Assembly: GCF_040610475.1 (NCBI RefSeq)
Contig: NZ_JBEXMJ010000003.1
Coordinates: forward strand, 1-64,000
Source of the DNA: Actinopolymorpha sp. NPDC004070
Lineage (GTDB): Bacteria > Actinomycetota > Actinomycetes > Propionibacteriales > Actinopolymorphaceae
Direction: 5' to 3'
Length of the DNA: 64,000 nt
A model generated the notes under the pieces. The model ran no database searches, was not told the origin of the DNA, and saw nothing but the letters and a program-made list of their open reading frames with translations. Position 1 is the first letter of the stretch. Each line of letters opens with the position of its first letter. Of this stretch, positions 34,298-42,647 are shown one piece after another. The position numbers and the translations under genes were made by a program.

Positions 34298-35050
34298 ATG
34301 ACCTGTCAACTCGACGCGCTCTGTTTCGACGCGAACGACCCACCCAGGCTGGCGCGGTTCTGGGCCGGAGTTCTGGGCCGGGAGATGGTCGACGATCCGC
34401 AGGACGGCGTAGCGCTGCTCCCGACCGACGACACCGGTTTCAGGCTTCGGTTCCTGCCGTCCCAGGCGCAGAAGACAGCCCCGAACTGGACGCACTTCGA
34501 CCTGACCAGCACCTCTTTGGAGGATCAGCAGAACACGGTGACGAGGGCGCTCGAACTCGGTGGCCGGCACCTCGACATCGGCCAGGGCCCGGACGCCACT
34601 CACGTCGTGCTCGCCGACCCCGAGGGCAACGAGTTCTGCGTGATCGAGCCGGGGAACAACTTCCTCGCCGGTTGCGGGTTCGTCGGCGCACTCGCAGGTG
34701 ACGGCTCGCAGGAGGCCGGCTACTTCTGGAGCGCCGCGCTGGACTGGCCGCTGGTCTGGGACCAGGACGAGGAGACCGCGATCCAGTCACCGCGCGGCGG
34801 CCCGAAGATCACCTGGGGTGGCCCACCGCTCGCGCCGAAGACAGGCAAGGAACGCCTGCACTTCGACCTTGCTCCACCCGCGGACGGTGATCAGCAGGCG
34901 GAGGTCGACCGACTCGTCTCCCTCGGTGCGAGGCGCATCGACATCGGTCAGGGCGACGTCGACTGGGTGGTCATGGCAGACCCTGACGACCGCGAGTTCT
35001 GCGTACTGACACCGCGACAAGCCCAGGCCGCCGGACCCTCACGCGGGTGA
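34298..35050 (+). CDS. Two-domain VOC-family protein
   Basis: The 250-residue protein has two tandem Glyoxalase_6-like VOC modules. The first runs from CQLDALCFDANDPPRLARFW to LADPEGNEFCVIEP and the second from YFWSAALDWPLVWD to MADPDDREFCVLTP. Each module has the THFDLT/LHFDLA strand with a possible metal-binding His and the final Glu. Proteins of this type are common in actinobacteria and mostly uncharacterised. GGAGG lies ten bases before the ATG at 34298. The 3' end overlaps the stop of the convergent hydrolase gene by 12 bases. Confidence 0.85.
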   Translation: MTCQLDALCFDANDPPRLARFWAGVLGREMVDDPQDGVALLPTDDTGFRLRFLPSQAQKTAPNWTHFDLTSTSLEDQQNTVTRALELGGRHLDIGQGPDATHVVLADPEGNEFCVIEPGNNFLAGCGFVGALAGDGSQEAGYFWSAALDWPLVWDQDEETAIQSPRGGPKITWGGPPLAPKTGKERLHFDLAPPADGDQQAEVDRLVSLGARRIDIGQGDVDWVVMADPDDREFCVLTPRQAQAAGPSRG

Positions 35051-36085
35051 GGTAACGCGCTGGGACGCGCTGGCCTCGTGCACGAAGCGGTTGATCGCCT
35101 CGGCCACCTGGACCGGCTGGTCGAGGTTGTCGAAGTGGGCGGAGCCGGTCACCCACTCCAGCTTCACGTTCGGAAACCTGCTGGCGGCATCGCGGAACAG
35201 CCACTGCGGTTGCGACTCGTCCTCGGTTGCCTGTAGTTGCAGGATCGGGAACGGGAAGCTGTCCTCGGCGATCCGGTCCGTCGCGGCGGGCAAGTCCCAG
35301 TTGCGGCGGAGGAAGTAGCGCGCGACCGCGTCGGCGACGCCCGGTCGGGAGAACTCGTACACGAGGTAGTCGCGATCCTCAGGTCGCAACCGTGTCGTCA
35401 TCCGCGGTGGGTACACCTTGTCGATGAGCCTGCCCGGATCCTGCATGGTGTGGCGGCCGGCCCAGTAGCTACGGCAGTACAGCCACTGCGGCTTGAGTCG
35501 GTAGAACGTGATCCAGTCCTTCAGGGACTTGGGGCTGGTCAGGTCGACCTCCATGCGGACGTACCCGAGGATCCGCTCCGGGTGGTTCCCGACGAGGATG
35601 CTGCCGATGAGCGTGCCCCAGTCGTGTGAGACGACGTGGAACTTCTTGATTCCCAGGTCGTCCATGAAATCCAGCGTCTGCCTGGCGACCGTGTGCCAGT
35701 CGTAGTCACCGTCGTCGTGGTCGGATCGGCCGTAGCCCTTCATGTCGATGGCGATCAGGCGGTAGTCGTGATCCACGAGCGGGAGCACGTGCCGCCAGGA
35801 GTGCCAGCTTTCGGGCAGTCCGTGCAGGAAGAGGATGACGTCGCCATCGGGTGCGCCTTCGTCCACGTAGTGCCAGTTCAGCCCGTTCACGACCCGGTCC
35901 TGATGGTTGAAGTCGGCATCGACGTGATCGTGTGCGGCCTGCTGGTACGCCCGGAACTGTGCGTACTTCCTGGTCAGTCGCTCTGCGCGGAGCCGGTCGT
36001 AAACCTGGGTGTACGCCACTCCTGCAAGGCCTGCGCTCGCCGCGACCATCGCTGCTCGTTTCACCAGCCTGCGCATCGCGATCAT
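35039..36085 (-). CDS. Epoxide-hydrolase-like alpha/beta hydrolase with N-terminal anchor
   Basis: The protein of about 348 residues starts with a basic/hydrophobic segment (VKRAAMVAASAGLAGVAYTQ) that may anchor it in the membrane. A full alpha/beta hydrolase domain follows: FLHGLPESWHSWRHVLP supplies the oxyanion HGxP motif, IDMKGYGRSDHDDGDYDW follows, and the nucleophile elbow VVSHDWGTLIG has Asp, as in epoxide hydrolases and haloalkane dehalogenases. A C-terminal TGSAHFDNLDQP carries the His. It opens epoxides or removes halide by an alkyl-enzyme intermediate; the choice cannot be made here. Confidence 0.85.
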   Translation of the reverse strand: MIAMRRLVKRAAMVAASAGLAGVAYTQVYDRLRAERLTRKYAQFRAYQQAAHDHVDADFNHQDRVVNGLNWHYVDEGAPDGDVILFLHGLPESWHSWRHVLPLVDHDYRLIAIDMKGYGRSDHDDGDYDWHTVARQTLDFMDDLGIKKFHVVSHDWGTLIGSILVGNHPERILGYVRMEVDLTSPKSLKDWITFYRLKPQWLYCRSYWAGRHTMQDPGRLIDKVYPPRMTTRLRPEDRDYLVYEFSRPGVADAVARYFLRRNWDLPAATDRIAEDSFPFPILQLQATEDESQPQWLFRDAASRFPNVKLEWVTGSAHFDNLDQPVQVAEAINRFVHEASASQRVTSPA

Positions 36086-36176
36086 CCCTTCGCCCCTGTC
36101 CGCCGCCAAGCCCCACCAACCATCACATCAGTGCCGCCTCGGCACAGCGCAGGGCCTTGTGGTGCAGGGATTCAGG

Positions 36177-36734
36177 TCACTTCAGCAGGGCGCGGTGACC
36201 CGCTTCCCGGACGAGTAGCTCGGCGGTGGCCTCAGGAGTGAGGTCGGAGGTGTCGAGCCACCAGCCGACGTCGCTGAAGTCCTGTCGCAACTCGGCCTCG
36301 AGTCTGTGGTAGCCGTCGAACTCCCAGCGCTCACTCAGCTCACGCGTGGCGTTCCGCTGCCGGCAGACCTCGATCGTGGGGGCGAGGGTGACGAGGTGGA
36401 CCGGACGCGGTGCCATCAGGCCCACCAGGAAGTCCAGCTCCGCGAGATCCGTGACGAGCTGGTCGACCATCACGGTGAAGCCGAAGTCGATGTAGTTGTT
36501 CGCCAGGCCGGCCAGGTTCCGGTCGCAGAGCTCCGCCTGCCGCTTCGCTTCGTGTACGGGCTCACCGAGGCGCCAGACGCGACCGCTGAGGATCATCTCG
36601 TTCACGTCGTCGGCCTTGATCCGGGCGGCGCGGGGCATCAGTCGGGCTGCCAACCCGGTCACCGTCGACTTCCCCGCCCCTGGCATGCCCGACACGATCA
36701 CGCAGCCTTGCAGTTCTTCTCCGGTCACGGCCAC
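36177..36734 (-). CDS. AAA-type P-loop kinase
   Basis: The 185-residue protein has CVIVSGMPGAGKSTVTGLAA with a Walker A at about residues 16-24. RIKADDVNEMILSG is a likely substrate-binding loop, FTVMVDQLVTDLAEL follows, and VCRQRNATRELSERW resembles the arginine-rich LID of chloramphenicol-phosphotransferase/zeta-type kinases. It probably phosphorylates a small molecule. It follows the NUDIX gene on the same strand after an 81-base gap and may be part of that cluster. Confidence 0.8.
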   Translation of the reverse strand: MAVTGEELQGCVIVSGMPGAGKSTVTGLAARLMPRAARIKADDVNEMILSGRVWRLGEPVHEAKRQAELCDRNLAGLANNYIDFGFTVMVDQLVTDLAELDFLVGLMAPRPVHLVTLAPTIEVCRQRNATRELSERWEFDGYHRLEAELRQDFSDVGWWLDTSDLTPEATAELLVREAGHRALLK

Positions 36735-36815
36735 GATCGTGCCGATGCGTCGCGCCGGAGGGCAACCCCATTTCGGGCCGAACTTCGGCGGAACTCTTCC
36801 GGCGGCGTCGCGGGC

Positions 36816-37322
36816 TCAGTGCTGGATGGGGCCGCCGACCGGAACGGGATCGACGTGGCCGGTGGCCGGCATGGTGTGCGCGAGGGCGAGACCGACGTCG
36901 ACGAGCGACGACCTGCGCAGGGCGGCGACCTCGGGGATCGGAGTCCACACCGACTCGGCCGTTTCGCCGTTGGGTTCGGGCCGGAGTTCGCCACCGGTGA
37001 TGCGGACGCGATAGAAGATGCCGACGTTCTGGTGCTCGATCCCCCCGCGCGCCTCGGTCACGGGGATCACCCGGGAGTCCACCCCCAGCAGGCGTTCGAC
37101 GACCGCGTCGCAGCCGGTCTCCTCGGCGACTTCGCGGATCACCGCCTCGAACGGATCCTCCGCGTGTTCGACCTTGCCGCCCGGAAGCGTCCAGATGCTG
37201 TCGCCCGTCGCCGGCACGTGCCGGACGAGCAACACCCGGCCGTCCTCGATACACACGGCGTACGCCGCGAGCCGGAAACTCGTCTCCGTACCTGCCACCA
37301 CCTCTGTCCCTGAGTGATTCAT
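36816..37322 (-). CDS. NUDIX hydrolase
   Basis: The 168-residue protein has an intact Nudix box, GGKVEHAEDPFEAVIREVAEETG, that is Gx5Ex7REVxEExG, with both metal-binding glutamates. IWTLPGG stands before it and HQNVGIFYRVRI after it. Such enzymes hydrolyse nucleoside diphosphates linked to another group, often damaged nucleotides or dinucleotide cofactors. AGGAGG precedes the ATG at 37322, which lies one base after the HEAT gene's stop. The two are thus tightly coupled, and I infer an operon with the GIY-YIG and VOC genes above. Confidence 0.9.
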   Translation of the reverse strand: MNHSGTEVVAGTETSFRLAAYAVCIEDGRVLLVRHVPATGDSIWTLPGGKVEHAEDPFEAVIREVAEETGCDAVVERLLGVDSRVIPVTEARGGIEHQNVGIFYRVRITGGELRPEPNGETAESVWTPIPEVAALRRSSLVDVGLALAHTMPATGHVDPVPVGGPIQH

Positions 37323-37323
37323 C

Positions 37324-37878
37324 TCATCCTCCTGAGGACTCGTAGGGATCCGGGTCGAGGTCCAGGCGATCACGCAGGACGGCAACCGCGCGCTCGGCTG
37401 CGGTGCGAACGTTCCGTTCCGGGTCGTCACGCAGTCGAAGCAGGGCGGGGAGGTGCTCGCGTTCGGCGACGGTCGCCAACGCACGGGCAGCGGCGGCGCG
37501 TACGCGTGGCACCGGATGCTCGGTAAGGTCCACGAGAGTCGGTGCGGCGTCGGCGAGCTCGTGGTCACCCGCGAGGGCCGCACAGTGCTCGACGACCCGC
37601 CACGCCTCGTCGTGCAGTCCCCTGACTACGCCGGCAGCGGCCAAGTCGTCCCAGCAGTAGCGCAGGGCCCGCGCGGCCCAGACCCGAGCCCAGTAGGGGT
37701 TCGGCTCCCTGAGCAGCCAGGCCAGCTCGCCGCGGAAGCCCAGCATCCGCAGGAACTCCTCCTCGCCCGCGGGATCCGCTCCGCGGAGCAAGGCCACGCA
37801 TCGCTGAACGACAGCCAGCGTTCCGTAGCGGGCACGAGCCTGCCGGACATGCTCCCGCGGCGACTGCCGAGCATCCAT
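37324..37878 (-). CDS. HEAT-repeat protein
   Basis: The 184-residue protein consists of helical repeats: VVQRCVALLRGADPAGEEEF, ARVWAARALRYCWDDLAA, PTLVDLTEHPVPRVRAAAARA and PALLRLRDDPERNVRTAAERA. The last two are textbook HEAT units with the conserved Pro-x-Val-Arg turn. HEAT arrays serve as binding scaffolds, in some families (AlkD) for DNA. It lies between the GIY-YIG nuclease gene (ten-base gap) and the NUDIX gene (one-base gap), so it is probably co-expressed with them. Confidence 0.8.
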   Translation of the reverse strand: MDARQSPREHVRQARARYGTLAVVQRCVALLRGADPAGEEEFLRMLGFRGELAWLLREPNPYWARVWAARALRYCWDDLAAAGVVRGLHDEAWRVVEHCAALAGDHELADAAPTLVDLTEHPVPRVRAAAARALATVAEREHLPALLRLRDDPERNVRTAAERAVAVLRDRLDLDPDPYESSGG

Positions 37879-37888
37879 GCCGTCGACC

Positions 37889-38767
37889 CTAGTGCGCAAG
37901 ACCGAGCGCCGAGTTGATCTCCGTACGGACAAGGCGTCGGTAGGTGCCGACATCCAGCACCCTCGCGCGTACGCCGTGACGGAGGCGACGCTCGCGCACC
38001 AGCTTCGGCCCGGCGGCGAAGAACCCCAGCGCGGCTTCCCGGTCCCGGCGCAGCGCCGGTTGCATGTATGCCGGCCGGTGGGCGGCAGCCTGCAGTAGTC
38101 CGTCGGCCAGCCGGGAGCTCGTGCCGGACAGGAAGCGGTGCAGATCGTCGCGAATCCCTGCCGGGGCGGCAACGGTGAACGACATGGGCGCCGACCTGGT
38201 GATCGAGGCGGGGACACGGACGCCCTCGCCCGAAGCCGCCCACAGCAGACGCAGGAAGGAGGTGTAGCCGTCGCTGCAGGTGACCCCGAGGCGGGAGCCC
38301 ATTCCCTTGCCCAGGTGGGGAAAACAGCCGTAGGCGCGCCCGCCCTTGGGGACGACGGGTTCCAGGGTGAAGCCGAGCGTCCCCTCCGCCGTCTCGGTCA
38401 CCACGACGTACGGGACGAGGGCGTCCCTGGACCTCAACCCCGGTGACCGCTGGTCCGGGTCGCCGTTGAACGGCGGACGGAGCGCGAAGATCAGCTCCTC
38501 CTCCCGCCAGAACGCGGCCCGCTCGTCGGCGGCAGGCTCCCAGACGACCCGGCGTACGAGGTCGTATCGCTGGTCCAGCCGCGACATGGGCACCTTCGTC
38601 GCCGCGTGCTGGCTCAGCCGCCGACGGATGCTCGTCGCCTTTCCTACATAGAGAATCTCGCCCGACTCGTCGAGGAAGAGGTACACGCCGGGGTGGCGAG
38701 GGGCCTCGGTGGCGGCGGTGCGCAGGACGCCCAGCCCGACCTCGCCCCAGCCGTTCGCTTCGTTCAC
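37889..38767 (-). CDS. GIY-YIG nuclease-family protein with a long C-terminal region
   Basis: The N-terminal 90 residues form a GIY-YIG domain: HPGVYLFLDESGEILYVGKA carries the paired GVY and YVG motifs. SIRRRLSQH follows with the catalytic Arg, and WREEELIFALRPPFNGD carries the conserved Glu and Asn. The domain is like that of UvrC and of the nuclease part of PolC-linked exonucleases. About 190 C-terminal residues have no recognised domain (segments such as CFPHLGKGMGSRLGVTCSDG). The GTG start overlaps the VOC gene's stop by four bases (GTGA), so it is translationally coupled. A DNA-repair or DNA-cutting role is inferred. Confidence 0.8.
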   Translation of the reverse strand: MNEANGWGEVGLGVLRTAATEAPRHPGVYLFLDESGEILYVGKATSIRRRLSQHAATKVPMSRLDQRYDLVRRVVWEPAADERAAFWREEELIFALRPPFNGDPDQRSPGLRSRDALVPYVVVTETAEGTLGFTLEPVVPKGGRAYGCFPHLGKGMGSRLGVTCSDGYTSFLRLLWAASGEGVRVPASITRSAPMSFTVAAPAGIRDDLHRFLSGTSSRLADGLLQAAAHRPAYMQPALRRDREAALGFFAAGPKLVRERRLRHGVRARVLDVGTYRRLVRTEINSALGLAH

Positions 38768-39150
38768 TGTTCGAGGTCCGCGGGCGGAAGCCAGCACAGG
38801 CAGAACGGGTGGCCGGCCGGGTCGGCATAGATCCGTACGCCCTTGTGCGCTTCGGCATTGTCCCGGGCCCGGAGCACGCGGCCGCCGAGCTCGAGCACCT
38901 TCTGGTGCGCCGACTCGAGGTCCGCGGTGTAGAAGTCGAGATGGATCTGCTGTGGCGGGGCTCCGTCGGGCCAGACGGGAGGGACATGGTCCGGCGCGTG
39001 CTGGATCGCGAGCGCCCACCCGCCGTCGATCCACACGTTGTGCCACCGATCGTCACCCTTCACGGTGCCGTCGAGCAGCCCCGCCCAGAAGGCGCTCTCC
39101 GTCGCAAGGTCGGCTGCGTCCAGAACGATCTGCCGGTACTTGAACCTCAT
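38764..39150 (-). CDS. VOC-family protein
   Basis: The 128-residue Glyoxalase_6-type protein reads YRQIVLDAADLATESAFWAG, QIHLDFYTADLESAHQKVLE and RIYADPAGHPFCLCWLPP. The metal-binding Glu at the end of the last strand is absent, replaced by His-Pro-Phe-Cys, which is common in this subfamily. It is the first gene of the minus-strand cluster. Its start region faces the WYL regulator gene across 61 bases with a perfect inverted repeat, so the cluster is probably controlled by that regulator. Confidence 0.85.
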   Translation of the reverse strand: MRFKYRQIVLDAADLATESAFWAGLLDGTVKGDDRWHNVWIDGGWALAIQHAPDHVPPVWPDGAPPQQIHLDFYTADLESAHQKVLELGGRVLRARDNAEAHKGVRIYADPAGHPFCLCWLPPADLEQ

Positions 39151-39168
39151 GCGGGGACGATAGACCTG

Positions 39169-39193
39169 TTCGCGGCCGGATCCTGGCCGCGAA
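39169..39193. promoter_or_regulatory. Perfect inverted repeat, likely WYL regulator operator
   Basis: TTCGCGGCC at 39169-39177 and GGCCGCGAA at 39185-39193 are perfect complements around a seven-base GGATCCT spacer. The repeat lies between the divergent VOC cluster (start 39150) and the WYL gene (start 39212), close to both. It is the only clear symmetrical element in the 61-base gap. Confidence 0.5.
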
Positions 39194-39211
39194 GCAGGAG
39201 AAGATGCGGTC

Positions 39212-40183
39212 ATGGACCCGTCCGTACGCCTGCTCCGGCTGTTGTCCCTGCTGCCGTCCCGGCCGTGGTGGCCCGGGCAGGACCTGGCGGTCCGCCTCGG
39301 CGTCTCGCCGCGCACCCTGCGCAGGGACATGAACCGGCTCCGCGAGCTGGGCTACCCCGTCCGGGCCACCGGCGGGCAGGCCGGCGGTTACGCGGTCGGG
39401 GCGGGTGGCCGGCTGCCGCCGTTGTTGCTGGACGACGAGGAGGCGGTCGCGACCACGCTGGGTCTGCAGCTGGCCGCTACGAGTGCGGTCGCGGGCATCG
39501 AGTCCGCCGCCGTCGCCGCCCTCGCCAAGCTCGTCCAGGTGCTGCCGTCGCGGCGCCGCGAACGGGTGCAGGCGCTTCAGGAGACGACGGTGCAGGTGCC
39601 GGCGCCACCGCAGCCCACCGTCGACCCCGCTGTGCTCACCCTGCTGGCCACGGCGTGCCGGCGTATCGAGGGGGTTCGCTTCTCCTACACCGACCACCGC
39701 GGGCGGGCCAGTACGCGCGAGGTGGCGCCCCACCAGATCGTCCGGTCCGCAGGACGGTGGTACCTCGTCGCCATGGACCGCGGCCGGCAGGAGTGGCGTA
39801 CGTTCCGGATCGACCGGATCACCCAGCCTGCGCTCACGAACCAGCATCACAGGCTCGCGGATCCACCGGACGCGGCGGCGATGGTGCTGTCGGCCACGAA
39901 GCTCGCCATCCGGAGGTACGAGGCCCGCATTCTGCTCCACCTGGAGTACGAGACGGCGGCGCGCTCCTTCCATGGACAGATCGTCGAGCCGACCCCGGAC
40001 GGACGGGCGATCCTGCGAGTCGGTGCCGACGATCTCCCCTCCCTCGCCGCCTACGCGACCGGTCTGTCGTACGACTTCGAGGTACTCGGCCCACCGGAGC
40101 TGCGCGTCGAGGTGCACCGCCGGGCACAGGACGTCGCTGCCCGGCACGCCCTACCCGTCGACCCCTCGCCGGACCGGAGCTGA
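39212..40183 (+). CDS. WYL-domain transcriptional regulator (DeoR-type HTH)
   Basis: The 323-residue protein has an N-terminal winged helix (LSLLPSRPWWPGQDLAVRLG, VSPRTLRRDMNRLRELGYPV). A middle region follows, then a WYL domain with VAPHQIVRSAGRWYLVAMDR and RTFRIDRI. The C-terminal WCX-type segment has VEPTPDGRAILRV. WYL proteins bind nucleotides or nucleic acid signals and often control DNA-damage or defence genes. The divergent cluster with GIY-YIG, HEAT and NUDIX genes is a likely target, through the palindrome before its start. The 3' end overlaps the LysR gene's stop by 33 bases. Confidence 0.9.
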   Translation: MDPSVRLLRLLSLLPSRPWWPGQDLAVRLGVSPRTLRRDMNRLRELGYPVRATGGQAGGYAVGAGGRLPPLLLDDEEAVATTLGLQLAATSAVAGIESAAVAALAKLVQVLPSRRRERVQALQETTVQVPAPPQPTVDPAVLTLLATACRRIEGVRFSYTDHRGRASTREVAPHQIVRSAGRWYLVAMDRGRQEWRTFRIDRITQPALTNQHHRLADPPDAAAMVLSATKLAIRRYEARILLHLEYETAARSFHGQIVEPTPDGRAILRVGADDLPSLAAYATGLSYDFEVLGPPELRVEVHRRAQDVAARHALPVDPSPDRS

Positions 40184-41131
40184 GGAGACCGGGGCGGACG
40201 CGTTCCAGGTAGGCAGCCAGAGGTCGTCGACCTCTTCTGTCTGGTGCCGGCTGCGAAGGAAGGCGAGCAGCGTCGGCAGGGCCTCGTGCGCACTGTGTTC
40301 GGACCAGAGCGGGTAGAGCGGATACACCGGCGTGGGCGCCACGACCGGTATTCGGCGCAGGTCGTACGTCGCCGGCCAGAGGTAGCGGCTGCCCCGCCCG
40401 ACGAGGGTGGCCAGGCGGGGTGAGCCGGCGAGTTCGGCGAGGAGCGCCTCGTTGCCGAAGTTCGGGGCCACGGAGTCGATGGTCAGCCCGAAGGTGGTGG
40501 CGAGTTCCCGGTAGTAGGCGCCCGGCTCGCTGGCGGGCGGCATCGGGAACATCCAGATCGGGTGGTCCACCAGCTCCGCAAGCCTGAGTTGACGGCGGTC
40601 CGCGAGCGGGTGGTGGGGGCCGACGAGGAGCTCGTGCCGGTCGTACAGCACAGGGCCTGCGCGAAGCCCGGCCGGGGGCCGCCCGCCGGTGGCCGCGAGC
40701 ACGCGGAAGGTGAGGTCGACGGTCCCCTCGGCGAGCGCGGCCGGCGCGTCGTCGCCGTCGAGGAGCGGCAGTGTCACGACGTCCAGGTCGATGTCGGGGT
40801 GTTCCTGATGGAACGCCTGCAGCAGTACGGCGGGGGCAATGCGCCGGTTCACCACGTCCACGCGCAACGCCCGGCTCGCCGGCAGTACGGACGCGGCCGC
40901 GCGGTTCTCTACGCGGAGCAGTTCCCGCGCATGCGGGAGGAACGACTGGCCGTCGACGCTGAGCCGGACGCCCTTCGGGCCGCGTACGAACAGCCGTACC
41001 CCGAGATCGCGTTCGAGCGTCGCGATCCTCTTCGACACGGCCTGTTGGGTGATCGCGAGCTCGTCCCCGGCGGCCTGGAACTGACCGGTGTCGGCGACGG
41101 CCACGAACGTACGCACAGCGTCGAGGTCCAC
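40151..41131 (-). CDS. LysR-family transcriptional regulator
   Basis: The 326-residue protein has the LysR winged helix at residues 1-60 (MDLDAVRTFVAVADTGQFQA, ITQQAVSKRIATLERDLGV). A periplasmic-binding-like effector domain follows, with RVDVVNRRIAPAVLLQAFHQ and GTVDLTFRVLAA. It diverges from an MFS exporter gene across 158 bases that contain a CACAAC/GTTGTG palindrome, so it is the probable regulator of that transporter. The C-terminal tail after FLRSRHQTEE runs antisense into the WYL gene. Confidence 0.9.
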   Translation of the reverse strand: MDLDAVRTFVAVADTGQFQAAGDELAITQQAVSKRIATLERDLGVRLFVRGPKGVRLSVDGQSFLPHARELLRVENRAAASVLPASRALRVDVVNRRIAPAVLLQAFHQEHPDIDLDVVTLPLLDGDDAPAALAEGTVDLTFRVLAATGGRPPAGLRAGPVLYDRHELLVGPHHPLADRRQLRLAELVDHPIWMFPMPPASEPGAYYRELATTFGLTIDSVAPNFGNEALLAELAGSPRLATLVGRGSRYLWPATYDLRRIPVVAPTPVYPLYPLWSEHSAHEALPTLLAFLRSRHQTEEVDDLWLPTWNASAPVSSAPVRRGVDG

Positions 41132-41167
41132 CGGCCGAACCTATCCCCTCGGCGGTCCACGCCCCTT

Positions 41168-41184
41168 CACAACGGTCGGTTGTG
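41168..41184. promoter_or_regulatory. Candidate LysR operator (CACAAC-N5-GTTGTG)
   Basis: A perfect six-base inverted repeat lies in the LysR/MFS divergent intergenic region. The related heptamer TCGGTTG recurs at 41176, 41198 and 41225. Multiple half-sites are usual for LysR proteins. Confidence 0.45.
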
Positions 41185-41289
41185 CCCGCTTCGCGTGTCG
41201 GTTGTTTGGCTGCTCGCGCACGGTTCGGTTGGCTACCGTCCGGGCAGCGCGCCGGCTGTCCGCGAGGTGTGGCGACGGGGGAGTGCTGC

Positions 41290-42582
41290 GTGCGGTCGTT
41301 CGGGAGGCTCGGCAGGCGGTTCGGCTGGTTGTGGGCCGCGTACGCGGTCAGTGCCTACGGGACGTGGTTGGGGTTCGGTGCTTTCTCGTTCATCGCGATC
41401 CGGGTGCTGCACGCGAGCACCGCCGAGGTGTCGGCGATGTCGGCCGCCGGGCTCGCGGTCGGTGCGCTGGCGGCCGTGCCGGTCGGCCCGTGGGTGGAGT
41501 TCCGGCGCAAGCGCCCGGTGATGATCATGATGGATCTGGTCCGGTTCGGGGCGCTGGTCTCGATCCCGGTCGGCTACGCGCTCGGTGTGCTGAGCATCGC
41601 CCAGCTGATCTGCGTCTCGATCGTGCAGGCGGCGGCCAACATCGCCTTCACCGCCGCCAGTGGCGCGTTCCTGAAATCGCTCGTCGCGCCGTCCGATCTG
41701 CTGACAGCCAACGCGCGGTTCGAGTCCACCACGTGGTCGGCCAGCGTCGTCGGCCCGACCGTCGGTGGCGCGGCGATCGGGCTCTTCGGGCCGGTGGTCA
41801 CGATCGCCGCCGATGCCGCCAGCTACCTGTTCTCGGCCCTCGGCGTCACCGCGATCGGCGGTCCTGAGCCTGCTCCGGCACGACCGTCGTCCCGGACCAC
41901 TCTGACCGGACTTGCCGAGGGCTGGCGCCACATCCTGCACCACCGGCAGTTGCGGCGCCTGTTCCTCAACTCGGTGGTGGTCAACGGCCTGATCATGGCC
42001 GGCGAAGCGCCGCTGGCCGTACTCATGCTCGGTGAACTCGGCTTCCCCGCCTGGCAGTACGGACTCGCGTTCGCCATCCCCTGCGTGGGCGGGCTGATCG
42101 GCTCACGGCTTGCCCGCCCGCTCAGCGGCCGCTACGGCAGCGACACCGTTCTGCGGGTCTTCGGGGCACTGCGGTGCGTGTGGCCGCTCGGGCTCGTGCT
42201 GGTCACGCCCGGGCTGTCGGGTCTGCTCGTCGTGATCGCGGTCGAGCTGGTGCTCATCGTCTGCTGCAGCATCTTCAACCCGGTCAGCGCCACCTACCGG
42301 CTCCAGGTCGTCGACCACGCCAGCGTCTCCCGCGTACTGGCCGCCTGGTCGGTGACCAGCACGGCGACGAGGGCCGTGCTCATCGCGATGTGGGGAGTCC
42401 TCGCCACCGCCACCAGCCCACGCTGGGCGCTCGGCACCGCCGGTGTGCTGTTGCTCGCCTCCGCCTTCCTGCTGCCCATCGGCATTGGGCGCGAGGCGAT
42501 CACCAGCACCGCCAGGGACACTCCCCGCCGGAACCACATCCCTCGCAACACCAGCCGCAGATCATGCACCCGGGCACCTTAG
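41290..42582 (+). CDS. MFS exporter (MFS_3 type)
   Basis: The 430-residue transporter begins with GWLWAAYAVSAYGTWLGFGA and carries a loop 2-3 motif AVPVGPWVEFRRKRPVMI. A typical VVGPTVGGAAIGLFGPVVTI segment is present in helix 5. Twelve hydrophobic segments are visible and the C-terminal tail is basic. Such exporters remove macrolides, siderophores or other drugs. The GTG at 41290 has GGGGAG upstream. It is divergent from the LysR gene that probably controls it and is followed by an APH(6)-like kinase gene, so the pair may contribute to resistance. Confidence 0.9.
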   Translation: MRSFGRLGRRFGWLWAAYAVSAYGTWLGFGAFSFIAIRVLHASTAEVSAMSAAGLAVGALAAVPVGPWVEFRRKRPVMIMMDLVRFGALVSIPVGYALGVLSIAQLICVSIVQAAANIAFTAASGAFLKSLVAPSDLLTANARFESTTWSASVVGPTVGGAAIGLFGPVVTIAADAASYLFSALGVTAIGGPEPAPARPSSRTTLTGLAEGWRHILHHRQLRRLFLNSVVVNGLIMAGEAPLAVLMLGELGFPAWQYGLAFAIPCVGGLIGSRLARPLSGRYGSDTVLRVFGALRCVWPLGLVLVTPGLSGLLVVIAVELVLIVCCSIFNPVSATYRLQVVDHASVSRVLAAWSVTSTATRAVLIAMWGVLATATSPRWALGTAGVLLLASAFLLPIGIGREAITSTARDTPRRNHIPRNTSRRSCTRAP

Positions 42583-42647
42583 CCCTGGCACTACGGAAGA
42601 GTTCCCGCTAGTTCCCCGCATGCGGGGGCCAGGTCTAAGGTGCGGGG

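Noticed and set aside
39053..40147. 364-residue frame antisense to the WYL gene
   Set aside because: The WYL frame has a clear helix-turn-helix and WYL motifs; the antisense frame has none.
42294..42569. Minus-strand small frame at the end of the MFS gene
   Set aside because: It lies entirely inside the transporter's last helices and has no start signal.
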